Assembly: GCA_030762175.1 (NCBI GenBank)
Contig: CM060841.1
Location: 14,989,501 to 15,053,500, forward strand
Origin: Metallyticus violacea
Lineage: Eukaryota > Arthropoda > Insecta > Mantodea > Metallyticidae
Direction of reading: 5' to 3'
DNA length: 64,000 nt
The notes beneath the pieces are model-generated. The model saw only the letters and a program-made list of their open reading frames with translations, had not been told where the DNA came from and ran no database searches. Position 1 is the stretch's first letter. The number at the start of each line of letters is the position of its first letter. Position numbers and translations under genes: made by a program. This document shows, piece by piece, positions 35,670 through 49,130 of this stretch.

Positions 35670-37226
35670 GTCAGTCATTACGAGAAACTATCAAATTGAC
35701 CTCGCTAAACAGTTAATATATATTCATAAAACAGATTGTGATGATGGCAGCAATTTACTGTCAGAGGATACAGTGCTTAAAGACAAAAACACCAAGAGAT
35801 ATTGGGGAAGTGTAGCAGTGTCAACAATAGCAGAACTAATGGCTAACTAAAGAACTAACTTCCTAAAACTACTCCTAATTTATTAGGAATAGTAAGCAGC
35901 AAAATTTCAAGTGAAATTAAATGGAGGTACAGTGCGGCGAATACAAGGATGACCTATGCAGGGTAAATTCAGTTGTAGGCAGTTGTGACGCCGTATGCGG
36001 TGGCAATTGTATTTTGTTGGGTGCCCTATGCGGTGATGAGATGAAGTAGATGAGAAGTTGTCGGTTTGGGATGGTCGGCAGGCTACAGAAATCTTCTTAC
36101 TGTTCCTCTGGCTACTTGCCTCAGTCTGCTCCGGCTATATGAGACATCAAAAAGGTAGGAAAATAAATTCACAGGTAGAAGAAAATTGGAATAGGTCCAT
36201 ATCCCGTGGACAAGTTCGAAAAATAATCAGGTCGTTGTAGGAAAAGTTTTATTGAACGTCCGTCTTACACCCAGAGTTACAGTTAATTTGAAATATTGTT
36301 CTATTGCAACAAGGAACTTTTGACTACCGCCCCAGGTTTGCTTCAAGGTGCAATATCGTTAAGGCGATAATTATGAATATTCACTGTAACTGCCAACATT
36401 AACTTTATGTCTTTACGCTACAGTCTCCACTCCCAATAGCAACTTCAGCATTTTCACTGTTCACAGCTACTGCCACAACTCTCAACCCACAACCCACGAC
36501 TGTCGACTCAACTCAACTGCCCCAATTCTCCGTAATCGGAAAGTTTTATGTCTTGGCGATCGGTCGGTTTTTGACGACGCTTCCTAACTTTAATTCAACT
36601 AACTAAAATATTATGCTACGTTGCTATTGGCTGTAGGATATGAATTTGTGTTACACAATCTTCTGATTGGTATATTTTTTCTTATAATAACTTATATTTG
36701 CGCGAAAAATATACCTCAACGGTTTTCCGTTTCTTGTTTTCCAGAAGTTTGCGAAACAACATTCCTCGAAGGTGAAAAATTGAAGTTCCTTTGTGCGAGT
36801 TACAACTAACGGTACCCAGATAGTTTCATGGTCACAAGGGTCCTTGCAGGAAAGAGGGTGTCTGCATTTATGGCCCTCTTCCGCTCTTTCTGCACATAAA
36901 AGATTTTGGTGCTCGCCAAACTGACGGCCTAGTGTAATTCTAGAAGGAACTAATTTTCAGCTTCTCACTTAAAATGTTATGCTAACCATTTTTTTAATAT
37001 TACTTTAATATTCATGTAATTTTATATTCACCTGGGGATTTACGTGGTGTGGAAATCTACCGTTTCACCTATTAACACATTTTCGTATCTCTTTAGTAAG
37101 ACTATCATCAATGAGTTTTGTAAACAATTAAAGTTTGAACATTACCTATCTACACAAATAAAATAAGAAGTGAAACTGAAGTTTTTAGTTATCATTAGAA
37201 ATATCAAACACACACACACACACATG
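35670..37226. other. Stretch without a recognised gene
   Basis: Mixed-composition DNA with no convincing coding frame. It ends in a short (CA)n at 37208-37224 next to a mariner end. Confidence 0.4.
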
Positions 37227-37228
37227 TA

Positions 37229-38502
37229 CGATATTTATAAGTTTCCGGCCTCACCGATAAGGATTATCGTCTTCACATAACTGTTTTCTGCTGTCATACC
37301 TTAGTTATATAAATAATTGCAGCTGTAACTTCCGCTCCACTCCGCTGTGTTCAGTAGTTCAGATATAGTTGCATAAAGAAGTCTATGCTTACAAGATTGC
37401 GATATGTTCAAAATGAGTTTCTAGCTGTTATTTTCTTCACAAAAGAAGGACTTACTCCAAATAAAATTAAACAGCGACTAGACGGTGTGTATGGGGAAGC
37501 ATCCTCCTCATATTCTACAGTAAAAGAAGGGGCCAAACTTTTTCGAATGGGTCGAGAAAGCATTGAAGACGAAGAGCGTGCAGGTCAGCCCTTGGAGGTG
37601 CTCACTCCTGAAAACATCGTTCTTGTGAAAGGAGAAATTATGAAAGACCGGCGGCTCATAGTTGTAGAAATAGCAGCAAGGTTGGGCCTTTCTAAAGCAA
37701 CAGTCCCTCGAATTATTCATGAACATTTAAACATGAATAAGATTAGTGCCTAGACTTCTTTACTCAGTTCAAAATCAGCAACGAGTCACCTTTGTCGGGC
37801 ATCTTTGGAGCTCTGCCGTGGCAACGAGAGAGAAGTTCTGCAAACCATTGTTACAGGAGATGAAACTATGGTCCTCTACTATGATTCCTTGTCCAAAAGA
37901 GAATCAATGGAGTGGCGTAAACCTGGCGAAGCACCGCCTCTAAAGACCAAGGTCACTAGTCAACCAAGGAGATCATGGTCACACTCTTTTGAGACTGTGA
38001 GAGAATACTCTTCATTGACTTCAAGGAGAGGAACACACAGCAAATGGGGAGCACTATGCTGGCTTACTGTACCAATTACGTGCTTTCATCAAAGAGAAAA
38101 GGCGAGGAAAGCTGAGTGGTGGTGTGCGCCTTCTTCACGACAACGCGCCTTCCTGTGCACATATCTTGTTGCGAAGGAAGCTGTGAAGAAACGTGACTTC
38201 AAGGAGATCGATCATTGATCCTACAGCCCAGATCTAGCTCCCAGTGACTGTTTCCTCTTCTCAAAACTCAAGAAGGACCTTCGAGGAAGGAAATTGAAGT
38301 GTGAAGAAGAAGTGATGGATGCTGTTTATGCCCATTTTGCAGTTAAGACTTCTGACTATTTTGGGAGGGGGATTTAAATGTTAATTCAAAGATGTGAGAA
38401 ATATATTACAATAAAGGTAACTATATTGAAAAATGAGATATAGTTTTTGTCTTTATCATAGTTAGAAAATGGTTAGGCCGGAAACTTATGGATCTACTCT
38501 CC
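37229..38502 (+). mobile_element. Mariner copy 2 of family M1 (1274 bp, dead)
   Basis: Flanked by TA on both sides. The terminal repeats share aagtttccggcct on the left and ggccggaaacttatgga on the right. The plus-strand transposase is in pieces: 37385-37753 (KEGLTPNKIKQRLDGVYGEA, helix-turn-helix part), a frame with TGDET (Asp 37859-37861), and a later frame with AQI/SSQ then LAPSDCFLFSKLKKDLRGR. The second-Asp region is damaged. Copies 1 and 2 have the same total length. Confidence 0.9.
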
Positions 38503-38687
38503 TATATAGCTTTCTGCTCAGTTAGTAGAAGTCTCAATTTCAATTTTAATTCAATGCTGTTTGTAAAAGCACATATACACTGAAATTTGTACCCTTGCTT
38601 TAAAAATGCGAAATAATTCAGTAATGTTTGCTGTAATTATCTTCCAGTATTTAAAAATGTCATGTTTTGATGGTTACGGAATATAAC

Positions 38688-38691
<4 letters not shown>

Positions 38692-38741
<50 letters not shown>
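38692..38741. repeat. (TG)n microsatellite
   Basis: About 25 uninterrupted TG units in the plus strand. Confidence 0.97.
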
Positions 38742-38742
<1 letters not shown>

Positions 38743-40198
38743 TTGCGTATGCAGGTGCTTTTGGGTTTGAATGTATGTGTGTGTACGTGAGTATGTTGAT
38801 TGGCTGTTTTTTCTTCTCTTTTTTGGATAATTAGAGGGCACTGTTTGCAGATAGACACTGATTACAGAGTACTGTACATATAAATGTACTATACTTTTTA
38901 AGCTGCAATCAATTTTATTGACTAGCTTTATCAAAGCACTCATTAGCTTGCAATAGATGGCTTTTATTGTTGCGTAATTTGTTTCCGTGGAATAATTAGT
39001 TACCTGAGGGTCCCTGGCGAAGTATCAGGTTCAGCCCACTTTACAATCTCAAGTGTGGGCTTAAGTTCGTGGGAGCCTACCTTTCCCGGATTTGGCAGTT
39101 TTTTTTAAATAACATATTGCACATTAAGTTGATTTTTGTGTGTTTCATTGTCCTTTTACCCTTTTTATATTTGATAATTAACAGTGTGTATTACCATATT
39201 AATACTATTTTTCTGAATTGTTTAGTTAAATCACCCAAAACAACAACCGCAGGTATCTTTGAAATAAGAGGTTGTTTTGATGGGCTATTTTTACTAATGT
39301 TTAGACAACAATGCTCAATATAACTCATTCAATGATTTCAAAAATTAATAAAAAAAAGTATTTCTAGATGAAAGTTACTATTTTTATATGGAACAATGCC
39401 TTTTGGCTTCAAGAAAATAAAACTAGATGAAATTAAAATATCACTGAGTGGATAGGCCTAAAATTCGGAGTCATATGAAACATTTAACTGTTGTCAGTCC
39501 CATTTCACCACTTCACTTAGCACATTTCTGTCAACCGCGACCGTTTTGAAAATTCACTGAATTAATATGCGAAAGTGTGAAAATGATGAAGTTTCCAGCA
39601 CAAAGCCCTCAAAGCAAAAATAACACAAACATTAAAAAACTAATTTCTCACAGCATTTCAACCTTTTACACAATTTAATAAAGAAATTCTCAAATTTCCA
39701 ACGTTCGATGTTCAAGCACATTCGAAATATTGATGGAAGAAAGAATGACTCCACAAACTTACTCGTGACAACTACGTGTTCTCACCAATGAACAGCCGCC
39801 TTGGTTCTAAAGCGATAATTACAGGTGAAGGAATAGAAGAGACAAAATGACTGATCAATATCGTAAATTTAACGACACATCTCGTACCTTCAAAAGTGCC
39901 AGCGGTGAAGATTTTGGGAAATTAATATTTTAATCAATTCATCTTAAAATGTAAAAACGAAGAAAAATTCAGTAAACATGGCAATAAAGTAGTCGACTGA
40001 ATGAGTTATTAAGCCATAGTAGTGGGTTAGTGTCTCGGGGTTGCTAGTAGTTCTCCCCGCCAACGCTTGGAGCTCAGGGTGGGAGCAGGGCCGGCTTCAA
40101 AAATTTTCCCGTTTTTGCAATCCATTACTTGCCAATGTCAAATTAGTTGGAACCTTTGCAAACATTGATTTCAAGGTTATTAATATTATTGTTGACTT
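38742..40198. other. Stretch without a recognised gene
   Basis: AT-rich, with no recurrent repeat or supported coding frame. Confidence 0.4.
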
Positions 40199-40434
40199 GA
40201 TTTATTTATGGACGCTCTTTAACATCTCAGGTCATCAGCGTTCCATTCAATCCAGGGCTTGAAACGGCCGTGAACTTTGCTTAGATACATCTTCTTTCGG
40301 GCCTGAGGTTCTTTACGTGCCGTAAATCTATAACGCGGGACCCACGGCTTTATTTCTCTTTGGAAGGAAGCCATACTTAGGATTTTTACTCCCGAAAGAA
40401 ATCCATCGACCGTGGCCCGCTATCTAGGGTTTAG
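40199..40434 (-). mobile_element. S2 SINE, head-truncated
   Basis: Complement of the S2 tail (ggacgctctttaacatctca) through its body (ccatacttaggatttttac) to the region near box B (cctagatagcggg). The outer head is missing. Confidence 0.85.
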
Positions 40435-40840
40435 GACTGACTGTTAATATAAATAGTACCATTAATAATATATTAATAAAATTGTTAAAGTACAGAATAT
40501 TCATTTTTAATTAACTCATGTTAAAATGTAAACATTCGAGGAAAATTGAGTAAAAATAGCATTAAAGTATTCGACTGTATGAGCTATTAATCCATCGTAG
40601 CGGTTTAGTGTCTTGCGATTGCTAAGATTGATTAAGTAGACCGGGGCGGCGCAAAATGTGCCTTTTAGTGAGAGGTATAAATAAGGTACATAGATATACA
40701 TATTAAATAAATAATTTACTTCATCAGTTACTGACAATTACATTAAATGTAGTTATATTATTTACATATGGAACGATGTTCACCTGTAGAACGATGGACT
40801 GTAGAGTTACACTTATCTGTATTCTTTATAGTTTTGAGTC

Positions 40841-41144
40841 GGTCCTGGTGGTGTAGTGGTTACCATACTTGCCTCCTACACCCAAGATCGCGGGTTCGAA
40901 TCCGGCCAGGACCGATGGATATTTTCGGGCGTAAAAATCCTAAGTATGGGTTCCTTCGGAAGGGAAGTAAAGCCGTGGGTCCAGTGTCGTACATTTGCGG
41001 CACGAAAAAGAACCTCAAGCCTGAAAAAGAGGCCTCTGAACAAAATTTGTCGGCCGTTTCACGCCCTGAGTTGAATGGAACGCTGATGATCTGAGCTGTT
41101 AAAGAGCGTCCGTAAATAAATCAATCAAAAAAAAAAAAAAAAAA
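40841..41144 (+). mobile_element. S2 SINE, full length with A-tail
   Basis: Intact acceptor-like stem, boxes A and B, full body, and an 18-base A-run after aaataaatcaatc. An S1 3' end is joined directly to the A-run. Confidence 0.93.
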
Positions 41145-41200
41145 CCTGTAGTGCCCCATCAGTAAAAAAGGGCGTTAAACCCTATTAAAAATAACACACA
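41145..41200 (+). mobile_element. S1 SINE tail joined to S2
   Basis: The block cctgtagtgccccatcagta and gggcgttaaaccctatt is the last 50 or so bases of S1 in the same orientation as the S2 before it. Confidence 0.75.
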
Positions 41201-41204
41201 CACA

Positions 41205-41620
41205 AAACTGTAACTGGGCAATACTACAAAGATGTCCTAAAATCTGTGCAAGGCTATATTTCCGTGCAAAAAGCTGGATGTTGCATCACGATAATGTACG
41301 GCCGTACATTCCAAACGTTATTTTTGAAATCTCACGAAAATCAACGTGTAGTGTGTGTCCCTCACCCTCCCTATAGTCTAGATTTAGCCACGAGCAACCA
41401 TTTCATTTTCTCCACATTGATGAAAGCTTTCTTGGGAGGCCTTTTCCATCACCAGAAGCAGCGATGAAGGCTGCGGAGACGATTCGGAAGTCCCTGCTCA
41501 AATTGTTCCCCTCATGTCTTTGAAGACTGGCAGAAACTTGGAATAGGTGCATTGTTCAACGGGAACTACTTTGAGAAAGTTCATCAAAATTATGAGTATG
41601 GATAAAGATGTTGCTAAAAG
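41205..41620 (+). pseudogene. Mariner-like 3' relic, family M2
   Basis: Plus-strand pieces read LHHDNVRPYIPNVIF (second Asp region), then a worn PPYSLDLATSNHFIFSTLMKAFLGGLFHH (third Asp is Asn), then a tail matching 14135-14705. Truncated and dead. Confidence 0.7.
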
Positions 41621-43998
41621 ATTACATACATGTCCATTGAACATCTCTTGTACTTTTAGATGTAATTATATTTGACAATAAATCTGCACCTTTTGGCGTT
41701 TTTCTGAATTTAAAAAATAACATGTTCCCATAATAGTAATATATATCGGATAAATGCAATTGTTTTTAATTGTCAGGCATAAAGTACAAATTATAAGCAT
41801 GCACATATCAAATAATTGCTAATACATCAACAGAATGAATGCATTATTATTTATAAAGTTACAGCGTTTTTAATGTCATCATTTACTACAGTCACAGTGA
41901 ATTTGATAAAAAATATATAATGCAGAATTGATACCTAAAAAGTTAAAAGTATTAATAATTTTATGCCATTCATATTTTTAAAGTTTTCATTTCTCATTGT
42001 CGTTATTTTTGTAGTTACGATAGCATTATTATTAACAGTTACAATTTATTTTACTTCAGAAATATGTGTAAACAATATAATAATAATAATAATAATAATA
42101 ATAGTAATAATAATATCATTTTTTACTCTACCATCTTCCTGCCGGCTGGGGTTCAATTTTGGATATTAAAAATATATCATCCTAGTTAAACATCAGAAAT
42201 GACTACTGTAACAAGTTTAATGTGATATATAAAACCGCAGAACGTTTTTAGGCAATAGAAACAGAAACTTTCATTCCTTTATAAATAAACGCTCCGTAAA
42301 ATTGTTTTTATGTCACTCTGTGATAGAACATACATAATCTCAGCAGCTAAATCATTCGCTCCAACATAAAGGCGCGCAAGGTATAAAAACTTGGCTGTTA
42401 TTGAGGATAACACAACCCATATAGGAGCGTCATAAAATCTAAAGTATTATGGTTTCACAAACCACTCCATGTTTACAGACAATATAGATAAGGGTATTGA
42501 ATTTGTAAATGCGGCTTTTCGAAATAACCTCAATATTTCTTTTTTCTCTCTTTTCAACTTTTTATGTGATACTAATTTTGTGCTAATTTGTTAATCTGTA
42601 CTTTATTAGATATTTCACTCTTTTAATAAAGTTAATATTAACGAAAAAACTTCAAATATTTCCACCATATTTTACATGCAATCAATAATAAACCGTACCT
42701 TCTAGAATATGTATAATCTTTAGGAGAAACTCATTCTTTATATAAAACGTAAACGCCAATGCAGATTTTATTCGTAATAGTTCAATTAAAATGTCTAGTT
42801 TACAGAAATAAAATATATAAAAAAATTCAACATTGATACGAGATCAAAGATTACATAGCTATTAACCAAATAGTTATATAAACAGGATAGAGGGGATCTA
42901 TGACTTTTCGCTTTACCTGAGGAAGATCGCGTTATTTTAAGTTTGTTTTGTTGGCTTTTCCAAAAAACTATTCACTCCTAAAATAATCCCTGTTTAATTT
43001 TGTACAATCTTGCAACACAGAAATAAAGCTACTTGCTGATAACATACCTTTTGCAGTTGCCATAACAACGAACGAAAGGTTCTGCGAAGTATGAAAATCA
43101 TTTAGGGATTATTCACAACATAGCATAGTGGAATCATTGGAGCGTGATATCACCTTGTTTGAGGGAACTATTAAAGGTTAATAAACGTCCTACAATATGT
43201 TGATGTTCTATTTGGGAATCTTTCTCAATAAATTTGTACTGCTGCGGCCCCGTTACGATACGCTTCACTATAAAATAAGTAACGTACCAACACACTCTGC
43301 ATTGTTAAACTGTGCCATCTTAAAAACTGAAGTCTTTTGTTTCATATTCAAAGATAAACAGATGAAACAAATGAAGACAGTAACAGTTGAAAATCGCCAT
43401 AAAACGCATACAACGTATTTGTTTCTTGAATCTGCAGTGTTGTCATGTTGAGACGCTGCAATATAAGCACACACACGCGCACTCACACACACATACACAC
43501 AACTGTAAGTAGGAGTGGCACATTTCTGGAAAGGAAAAACAGAGCGCATTTCTAATATGTATCCGAACAACTTAATAAAGGTTATGTACATGCGCATAAC
43601 AGATTAATACACACGATAGATGCAGCTAAATATTGCACAACAGTTTATTATTTGAACGACCCATTCTGAAGATATTTTTATTTGCATTACTTTTACACAA
43701 ACATCGCTACAAGTTTTATTATTATTAAAATGTAAACAGTTCATGCTTTATCAAGTCAATGGATCTTCTGCTTCTTTCACCTTTTCTTTTTATGCCTATT
43801 ACAGAAAAAAAAAATCTCTGCAAATGCATTAGAGTGAAAAATCGTAAGTATGAATTAATCTAGAATTAATATTGTTTTTAAGATTGTTTCAGCTAATAAA
43901 TCTATGGCATATGAGGACTATTAAGAAAAAGAATCTATCTTTTTAATTTTTTTAAAATTTGGGCTTACCATCATCTTACTGATGTTTCTCTCCCTTGA
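41621..43998. other. AT-rich stretch with microsatellite
   Basis: It holds an (ATA/TAA)n tract at about 42078-42115 and short CA tracts at about 43468-43500. No supported gene. Confidence 0.5.
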
Positions 43999-44000
43999 AA

Positions 44001-44270
44001 CCGCTACGGGTGGCCGAGGTCGGGCGCGGACTCGTGCGCAAAAGGTCTGGCGTTCGATTCCCACCAGTACCTTCCTGACTGAGGTTTTTTGCAGGTTTTC
44101 TTCAGTCCTCATAAAAGGCAAATGCCGGGAAGGTACCCTAAACTTAGACCTGGAACGTTTCCTTAAAAAAAAAAAACTTTTTCAATTTATCATTTCATTT
44201 CATGTATCTTCAGTGTCCATCGCCTGTGATGCCTCAGTAGTCAAACCGGGCGTTAAACACTGTTAAAAAG
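44001..44270 (+). mobile_element. S1 SINE with a box A deletion
   Basis: Full S1 order, but the head reads gtggccgaggtcgggcgcgg, lacking the usual gttaag, so the RNA polymerase III promoter is probably weakened. An A-run of 12 interrupts the body at about 44165. Confidence 0.88.
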
Positions 44271-44289
44271 TTTCCTCTGAAAACCTTCC

Positions 44290-44735
44290 CCGCTATTGTA
44301 CAGCTCTCCCAAAGGCGTTTGAATTTCTAATTTGCGTTTTTGAGACTGCCCCAAGTTTTGCTCCTCAACTAAGCAGAATCTTCTGGATTACAGCTTTGGA
44401 ATTTAAAAAAGTCCGCAAGTGCTAAGCAAAGAGAGTATGGGGGGTGGGGAAGAACAGCCACCGTATTTTTCGCGCAAAAGTCGCGAACAAGCATGCGCTG
44501 GTGCGTTAATGTGTTGCAGTGTCCATAAATTGTCTCTCCACAGTTCAAGCCTCTTCTTACCGACGTTTTCTCAGAGACATCTAAGATGTCATCTATCAAC
44601 GGTATTTTGACATTTTACCTCACCTAGTGAGGTATTTTCGATTTTGGTGAAGATTTTCCAACCCATTGTGATGAATGAATTTACGTCTCAACATCGTAAC
44701 CATGGACCTATGTTTCATCACCAATGATCATTCCA
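44290..44735 (-). pseudogene. Mariner-like transposase relic
   Basis: Minus-strand reading gives IIGDET then VHGYDVET with a stop between (first catalytic Asp region), then GHCNTLTHQRMLVRDFCAKN (second-Asp region, Asp lost), then LPHPPYSLCLALADFFKF (third Asp kept in ADFF). Both ends are missing. Subfamily not assigned. Confidence 0.7.
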
Positions 44736-44739
44736 TTCA

Positions 44740-44965
44740 TCAAAGTTGCATGGTATATTGCAACGCGGCTGTCTCTCTGTTCTAGTATCAACAGCGGAAG
44801 GAAGAAATTTTCATCAAATGAGAAAGTGACTCACATCAATGAGTATTTTGCAGAGATTGACTGCTCCTATTTTTCCAATGGGATGAAAACATTGGAAAAT
44901 CGCTGGGCCGAGTGTATAGACAACTATGGAGACTATGTTGGGAAATACAGTATGTTCTGGTAAAT
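44740..44965 (+). pseudogene. Mariner-like transposase C-terminal relic, opposite strand
   Basis: The plus frame reads GRKKFSSNEKVTHINEYFAEID then GMKTLENRWAECIDNYGDYVGKY, the usual mariner C-terminus. It begins where the minus-strand relic at 44290-44735 ends. Confidence 0.7.
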
Positions 44966-47900
44966 TAATTTTAACTGGTATTTGTACGAAACTTTTCAAG
45001 CGACTCCAGTATTTGTAATGTAAGTAAATATAGAGATTTTCTTCCATTGACACCTTAAACGTTTATCTATTTTAAATAATTTACTCATAATAAAATCACA
45101 AAATTGCTCCATTTGTTTATAATATATAGAAAAACATACATTTCTTCACATTTCACACAAAAATAAAATGAATATATTTCTAAGCTTCTGAACTACGTTG
45201 GTCGCCATCATTCCATTAAACTCTGGTTCAAACGTTGAAGTTTTAAGCATAAAAAACCATCAAATCTTTATCTGTGACTTGGAATTGCTAAGAGCATGGC
45301 TTCATCATTATCTCTGTAATTTATTTTAAAAATGTCTCCTTACACTAAAATGTCAGATGTGACATGTTTTATCGTGTATCATAATATTGAAGTGCTTTAG
45401 TTTCCACTTATAACTAAAGAGAAAGGATCTGATCAGATTGTTTTTTGTTTCATTCATTATTAACTTGAAGACGCAGTCTAAAATATCTATCTTTTCTTTT
45501 CATTGCAATACGTAGAAATTGGAGCTAAAATCTATTTCAGATCAACGTCTGTTAAACAAATTACTATTTTAACACTTATTTCCTATTTAATTGCTTAAAA
45601 TAACATTTTATGAGCAAGAAAAGCTTAGAACATACTCATTTAATAAATGTTTCTTCATTAAGTAATAATCGGTCATAATCACAAATACATATAAGCCAAC
45701 AACCGCGATTTATAATGCAATGTATCATGACTTATTTTGAATAATAAATTTATTCCACAATGTAATGATAGCAGTTAAATTCTATTTTTAGAAAGCGATT
45801 CTCTTAAATCTTAGATCACGGGAAAAGGAAAAGGAAAGGGAAGGGTTAAATCACACGACAGTGCTTCATTAAATGCCTAGAAGCGTTTATTCATACGATA
45901 ATTTGTTGTCGACCACCCGGTTCGTTACCTCTTTGACATTAACACCACGACCTACATACGCTGCCTGAATTTGCATCTACCGCCCTAAAACTACATTGTC
46001 TGCCTCTCGTCTTTCACTTGCCTACACTGCTGACTTGAAATCTAGAAGGTGTGTCTACTGCATCTGGAACTGAGTTCTAGAAATGCCTCTTGGTAATTTG
46101 CGTGCTTTTGCACAGTTGTTTCCCCTTATGTGCTAATTTCAAAGTGTCCCCACGTGTTCGTGGAAGCTCACGGGGTTCACAGAATAGCGCCCACGGATTA
46201 CTGATCTTTCAAAATATTCAAATATTATTGGTGAGCTCTTGTGTTCCCTACGCGCCCACTTTAAATTCATCAACTCTTTGACTCCTCATTGGAGAGCTCA
46301 TGATCATTCGATGTAATGACGTCACCGCCGACACCTGTTCCTTTACTATCTTTAACGAATTTCCAAGCATCTCCAGCAACTGAAGATACAAAAGACTCAT
46401 GTCGGACACCTGTATGCACTTAGCTTTGTCACAATAGAAAGGCTTATTGTTCGAGCCATTATCAGTAAAGTGAGAGAGTACAATAGGTAGCCTTTCCCTG
46501 ACATCAAAAGTTATACGTTCAGGTAGTCCAATACATTTTTGTAATATATGAAATGTTCTTGCTTGTTACAACAGGCTATATAAAATATTTAACAATCATT
46601 AATATTTAAATTATGTATAGACATCCACTCTCAGGCACACGTGGGTGTGAACACCTGTCACAAAGCACAGCAATATAAGCAGCAGGATATGGGTGATGCA
46701 TTTTACAAATAAAATTGCTGGGAAAGCTTTGGCTTATGGGGAAAAAAATAACCAGAAAAAACACGAACAAGCCTTAACTTTATAGCTTATCTGATGTGGA
46801 TATCTACTCCATAGGCAGACAACTCTCTCTTTCTCTCTTAAAACACATACGAACGTATAGCTGACATACAACAAAGTTTTACGACAACGACATGGCAACT
46901 TCGAGTTAACGACACAGAGCGAGTATCGGGGATAGCGAAGCGAATAACCAGAACACGGGCAAATCTCTGCCGAATGTGGAACCATCTCTTTGATCTCTAT
47001 GTCCATGCCATTTTAAAGGTCATTTCCGTCTCTGTTAAGCACCCATTTATTTCATTGTGTCTCTCCGCTCATGACTTTAGAGACATATAACAGGTCAAAA
47101 CTTTACTTGTAGGAGAGTGGTATTTAATTTCCATTCACAATCGTTTCAGTAGACATTAATCGCTCAGTGGTTCCTGTATTATAGTATACATTTATCAACT
47201 AAAGGCTGGGGTTCGGTATTCTTTGGATCAAGTTGCCTATGTAGGTTTTACTCATTCTGAAATTGAAAGTGCGAATATTTGTAAATGTATTATGCGGGGC
47301 CTTTGGCAGTGGACATAGTTTGTCAATAAAGACCAAAATACACTATCAAATAGTAACATTTGAAATTATTTTATACCTAGTCCCTTCGAATTTGACCAAT
47401 ATCTGTTTTAGAAATGGCCCCTTTGGGCCATTGGTTTGCACTACCCCAAATAATTTCATTTTTATTTTCTTATGACGATTATTTAATGCTTTTTCAGTAT
47501 CTTGCGCCTGGTGTTTGTATTTGCGGTTATTTGCAATCCAGATGCAAACTAATATCGTGATAAACTTTGGAGTATTTTGTTCTGGGTGGGCGAGGGAAAG
47601 CAATAGGAGGAACCCAAAAGAGTTATTATGTGTATGCACCACCTGTAACGTCATCTTTGGCACGTACGTTCCCAGGAAAGCTTGCCTCCAGCAAAACCAG
47701 TATATGAATAGCAACCAGGCATTAAAATATATGAAAACTTGCAGTTGATTTGTTATTTCAAGATCAAACAATATTATATTTTAAATAACGTATAGACACT
47801 CTCCACATTGATAATCAGTTGTTTCCTAGCAGTAAGCTGTTAGTGAATGGCAGATAGTGAGTTTCGTGTGAATTCGGCAAACAGCTGCTCCATTTCCATT

Positions 47901-48225
47901 TGTGATAACAGAATGAAAAGAAAATACAAGTTTACATTCTAAGTATTTTTATTTGAGAACACTGAAGGAAAACATTAAAGTTTTAAAAGCTGGAGGACCA
48001 TCTGCAAGTATTGATTTCAGTCAAACCGTGTTTCAAAACATAGGAAATTTACAAGACCTGTACCGAGATATGCTTTATTGTATAGGCTCCCATTAAATCA
48101 AAGGACCATCAATAGATCTGTTTCATGAAAACGAGGAAAATTACTTTGTTCGTGTAACTAGGTGCACACTATGATATTTTTATTAAATTCTCTATCTGTA
48201 GTTGTTACATACTATAAAAGGAGTT
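44966..48225. other. Stretch without a recognised gene
   Basis: A 3.3-kb stretch of moderate composition. A perfect CRE-like TGACGTCA lies at 46317-46324, but with no gene beside it I do not call a promoter. A GA-rich tract is at 45822-45844. Confidence 0.4.
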
Positions 48226-48229
48226 GAAT

Positions 48230-49110
48230 GAAGATATTAAGTAGGACTCATCGACTTGCAGACAGAATGTGTCTGTACTTTTATATTGAACTGCCAGGGC
48301 CATTTAATGAACTTGTTAGAACATTTTCTGCATAAATGGAGATTTCTGTACATGTCAAAGTGATAAAGGGTAGTGAATTTACGACATCTATGATTAAGAA
48401 ACTGGCCGATATGTTGGTACTAAAATATTGCATGGGACAAGTCGCTATTCACAAACATAAGAGAGCATGGAACTCAAACACAATCGCCATTACTTTTCCT
48501 GCTAAGGGGAATGTGTTTGCCTTTCTTTCTCCAGTTTTAACCCACTGTTTTGACTACTTCGTTTCCAGGGTGTAGTAGTGGAGCCACATTTTGTTGCTTG
48601 ACACACATCGTCTCTGAAATTTACTTGGATTCCGTTTAAAGAGCTCCAAATTCTGATTGTGCAAAATATTATGCATGTAATCTACAAAACATGTGCACAG
48701 CTTCAGCAATCTTCAGCACTTTCAGTCTGCGATCACTCAGTACCATGTTGTAGATTTTTTTTCAACTATTTCGTGAGTCTTTACCTCGAGAGGTCGTTCG
48801 CAACGGCGCGCGCGTTCGCCCACATCTAAACTCATCAAACCATTTCTACACTATTCTAAGCAAAAATGTAGATTCGCCATACTTTTTGTTCCGCTTCACC
48901 ATAGTTTCTGCGGGATTGCTTCATTAATACGCTAAATTCGCGTTTATCCCTTTTTGAATGGTTGTATACAAAGTTAAGCAAGAAAATGGCTCTCAAAAAC
49001 ACTGACTAAGCTTCGTAGCTGTTTATAGGCCTGTGCATCATCCTTTAACAGCCACCATGTTGCCATGGTAACGTTGAGAACAATCTAGTGCTACCACTTT
49101 TGAGTTTGCG
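48230..49110 (-). pseudogene. Mariner-like relic, irritans-type look
   Basis: Minus-strand reading gives QKGINANLA… then WFDEFRCGRTRAP (N-terminal part), LSDRRLKVLKIAEAVHMF, FGALKRNP in shifted frames, then a worn DETWLHYYTLETK…QWVKTGE and KVMAIVFEF. Order and spacing follow a mariner transposase from N-terminus to about the first catalytic Asp. A possible terminus is near ggctattcgataagtctgcg (complement of about 49130-49110). Dead. Confidence 0.6.
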
Positions 49111-49130
49111 CAGACTTATCGAATAGCCTT

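Noticed and set aside
38637..38943. His/Thr-rich minus-strand frames
   Set aside because: Translation of the (TG)n microsatellite.
40768..41094. Plus-strand frame of 108 codons
   Set aside because: It runs through an S2 SINE. Similar frames at 4013, 32487, 33726 and 57350 have the same cause.
46317..46324. CRE-type TGACGTCA site
   Set aside because: A single 8-bp word with no gene start nearby; expected by chance at this scale.
47346..47771. Minus-strand frame of 141 codons as the missing helix-1 exon
   Set aside because: No helix-1 GN motif, no fitting splice donor and AT-rich composition.
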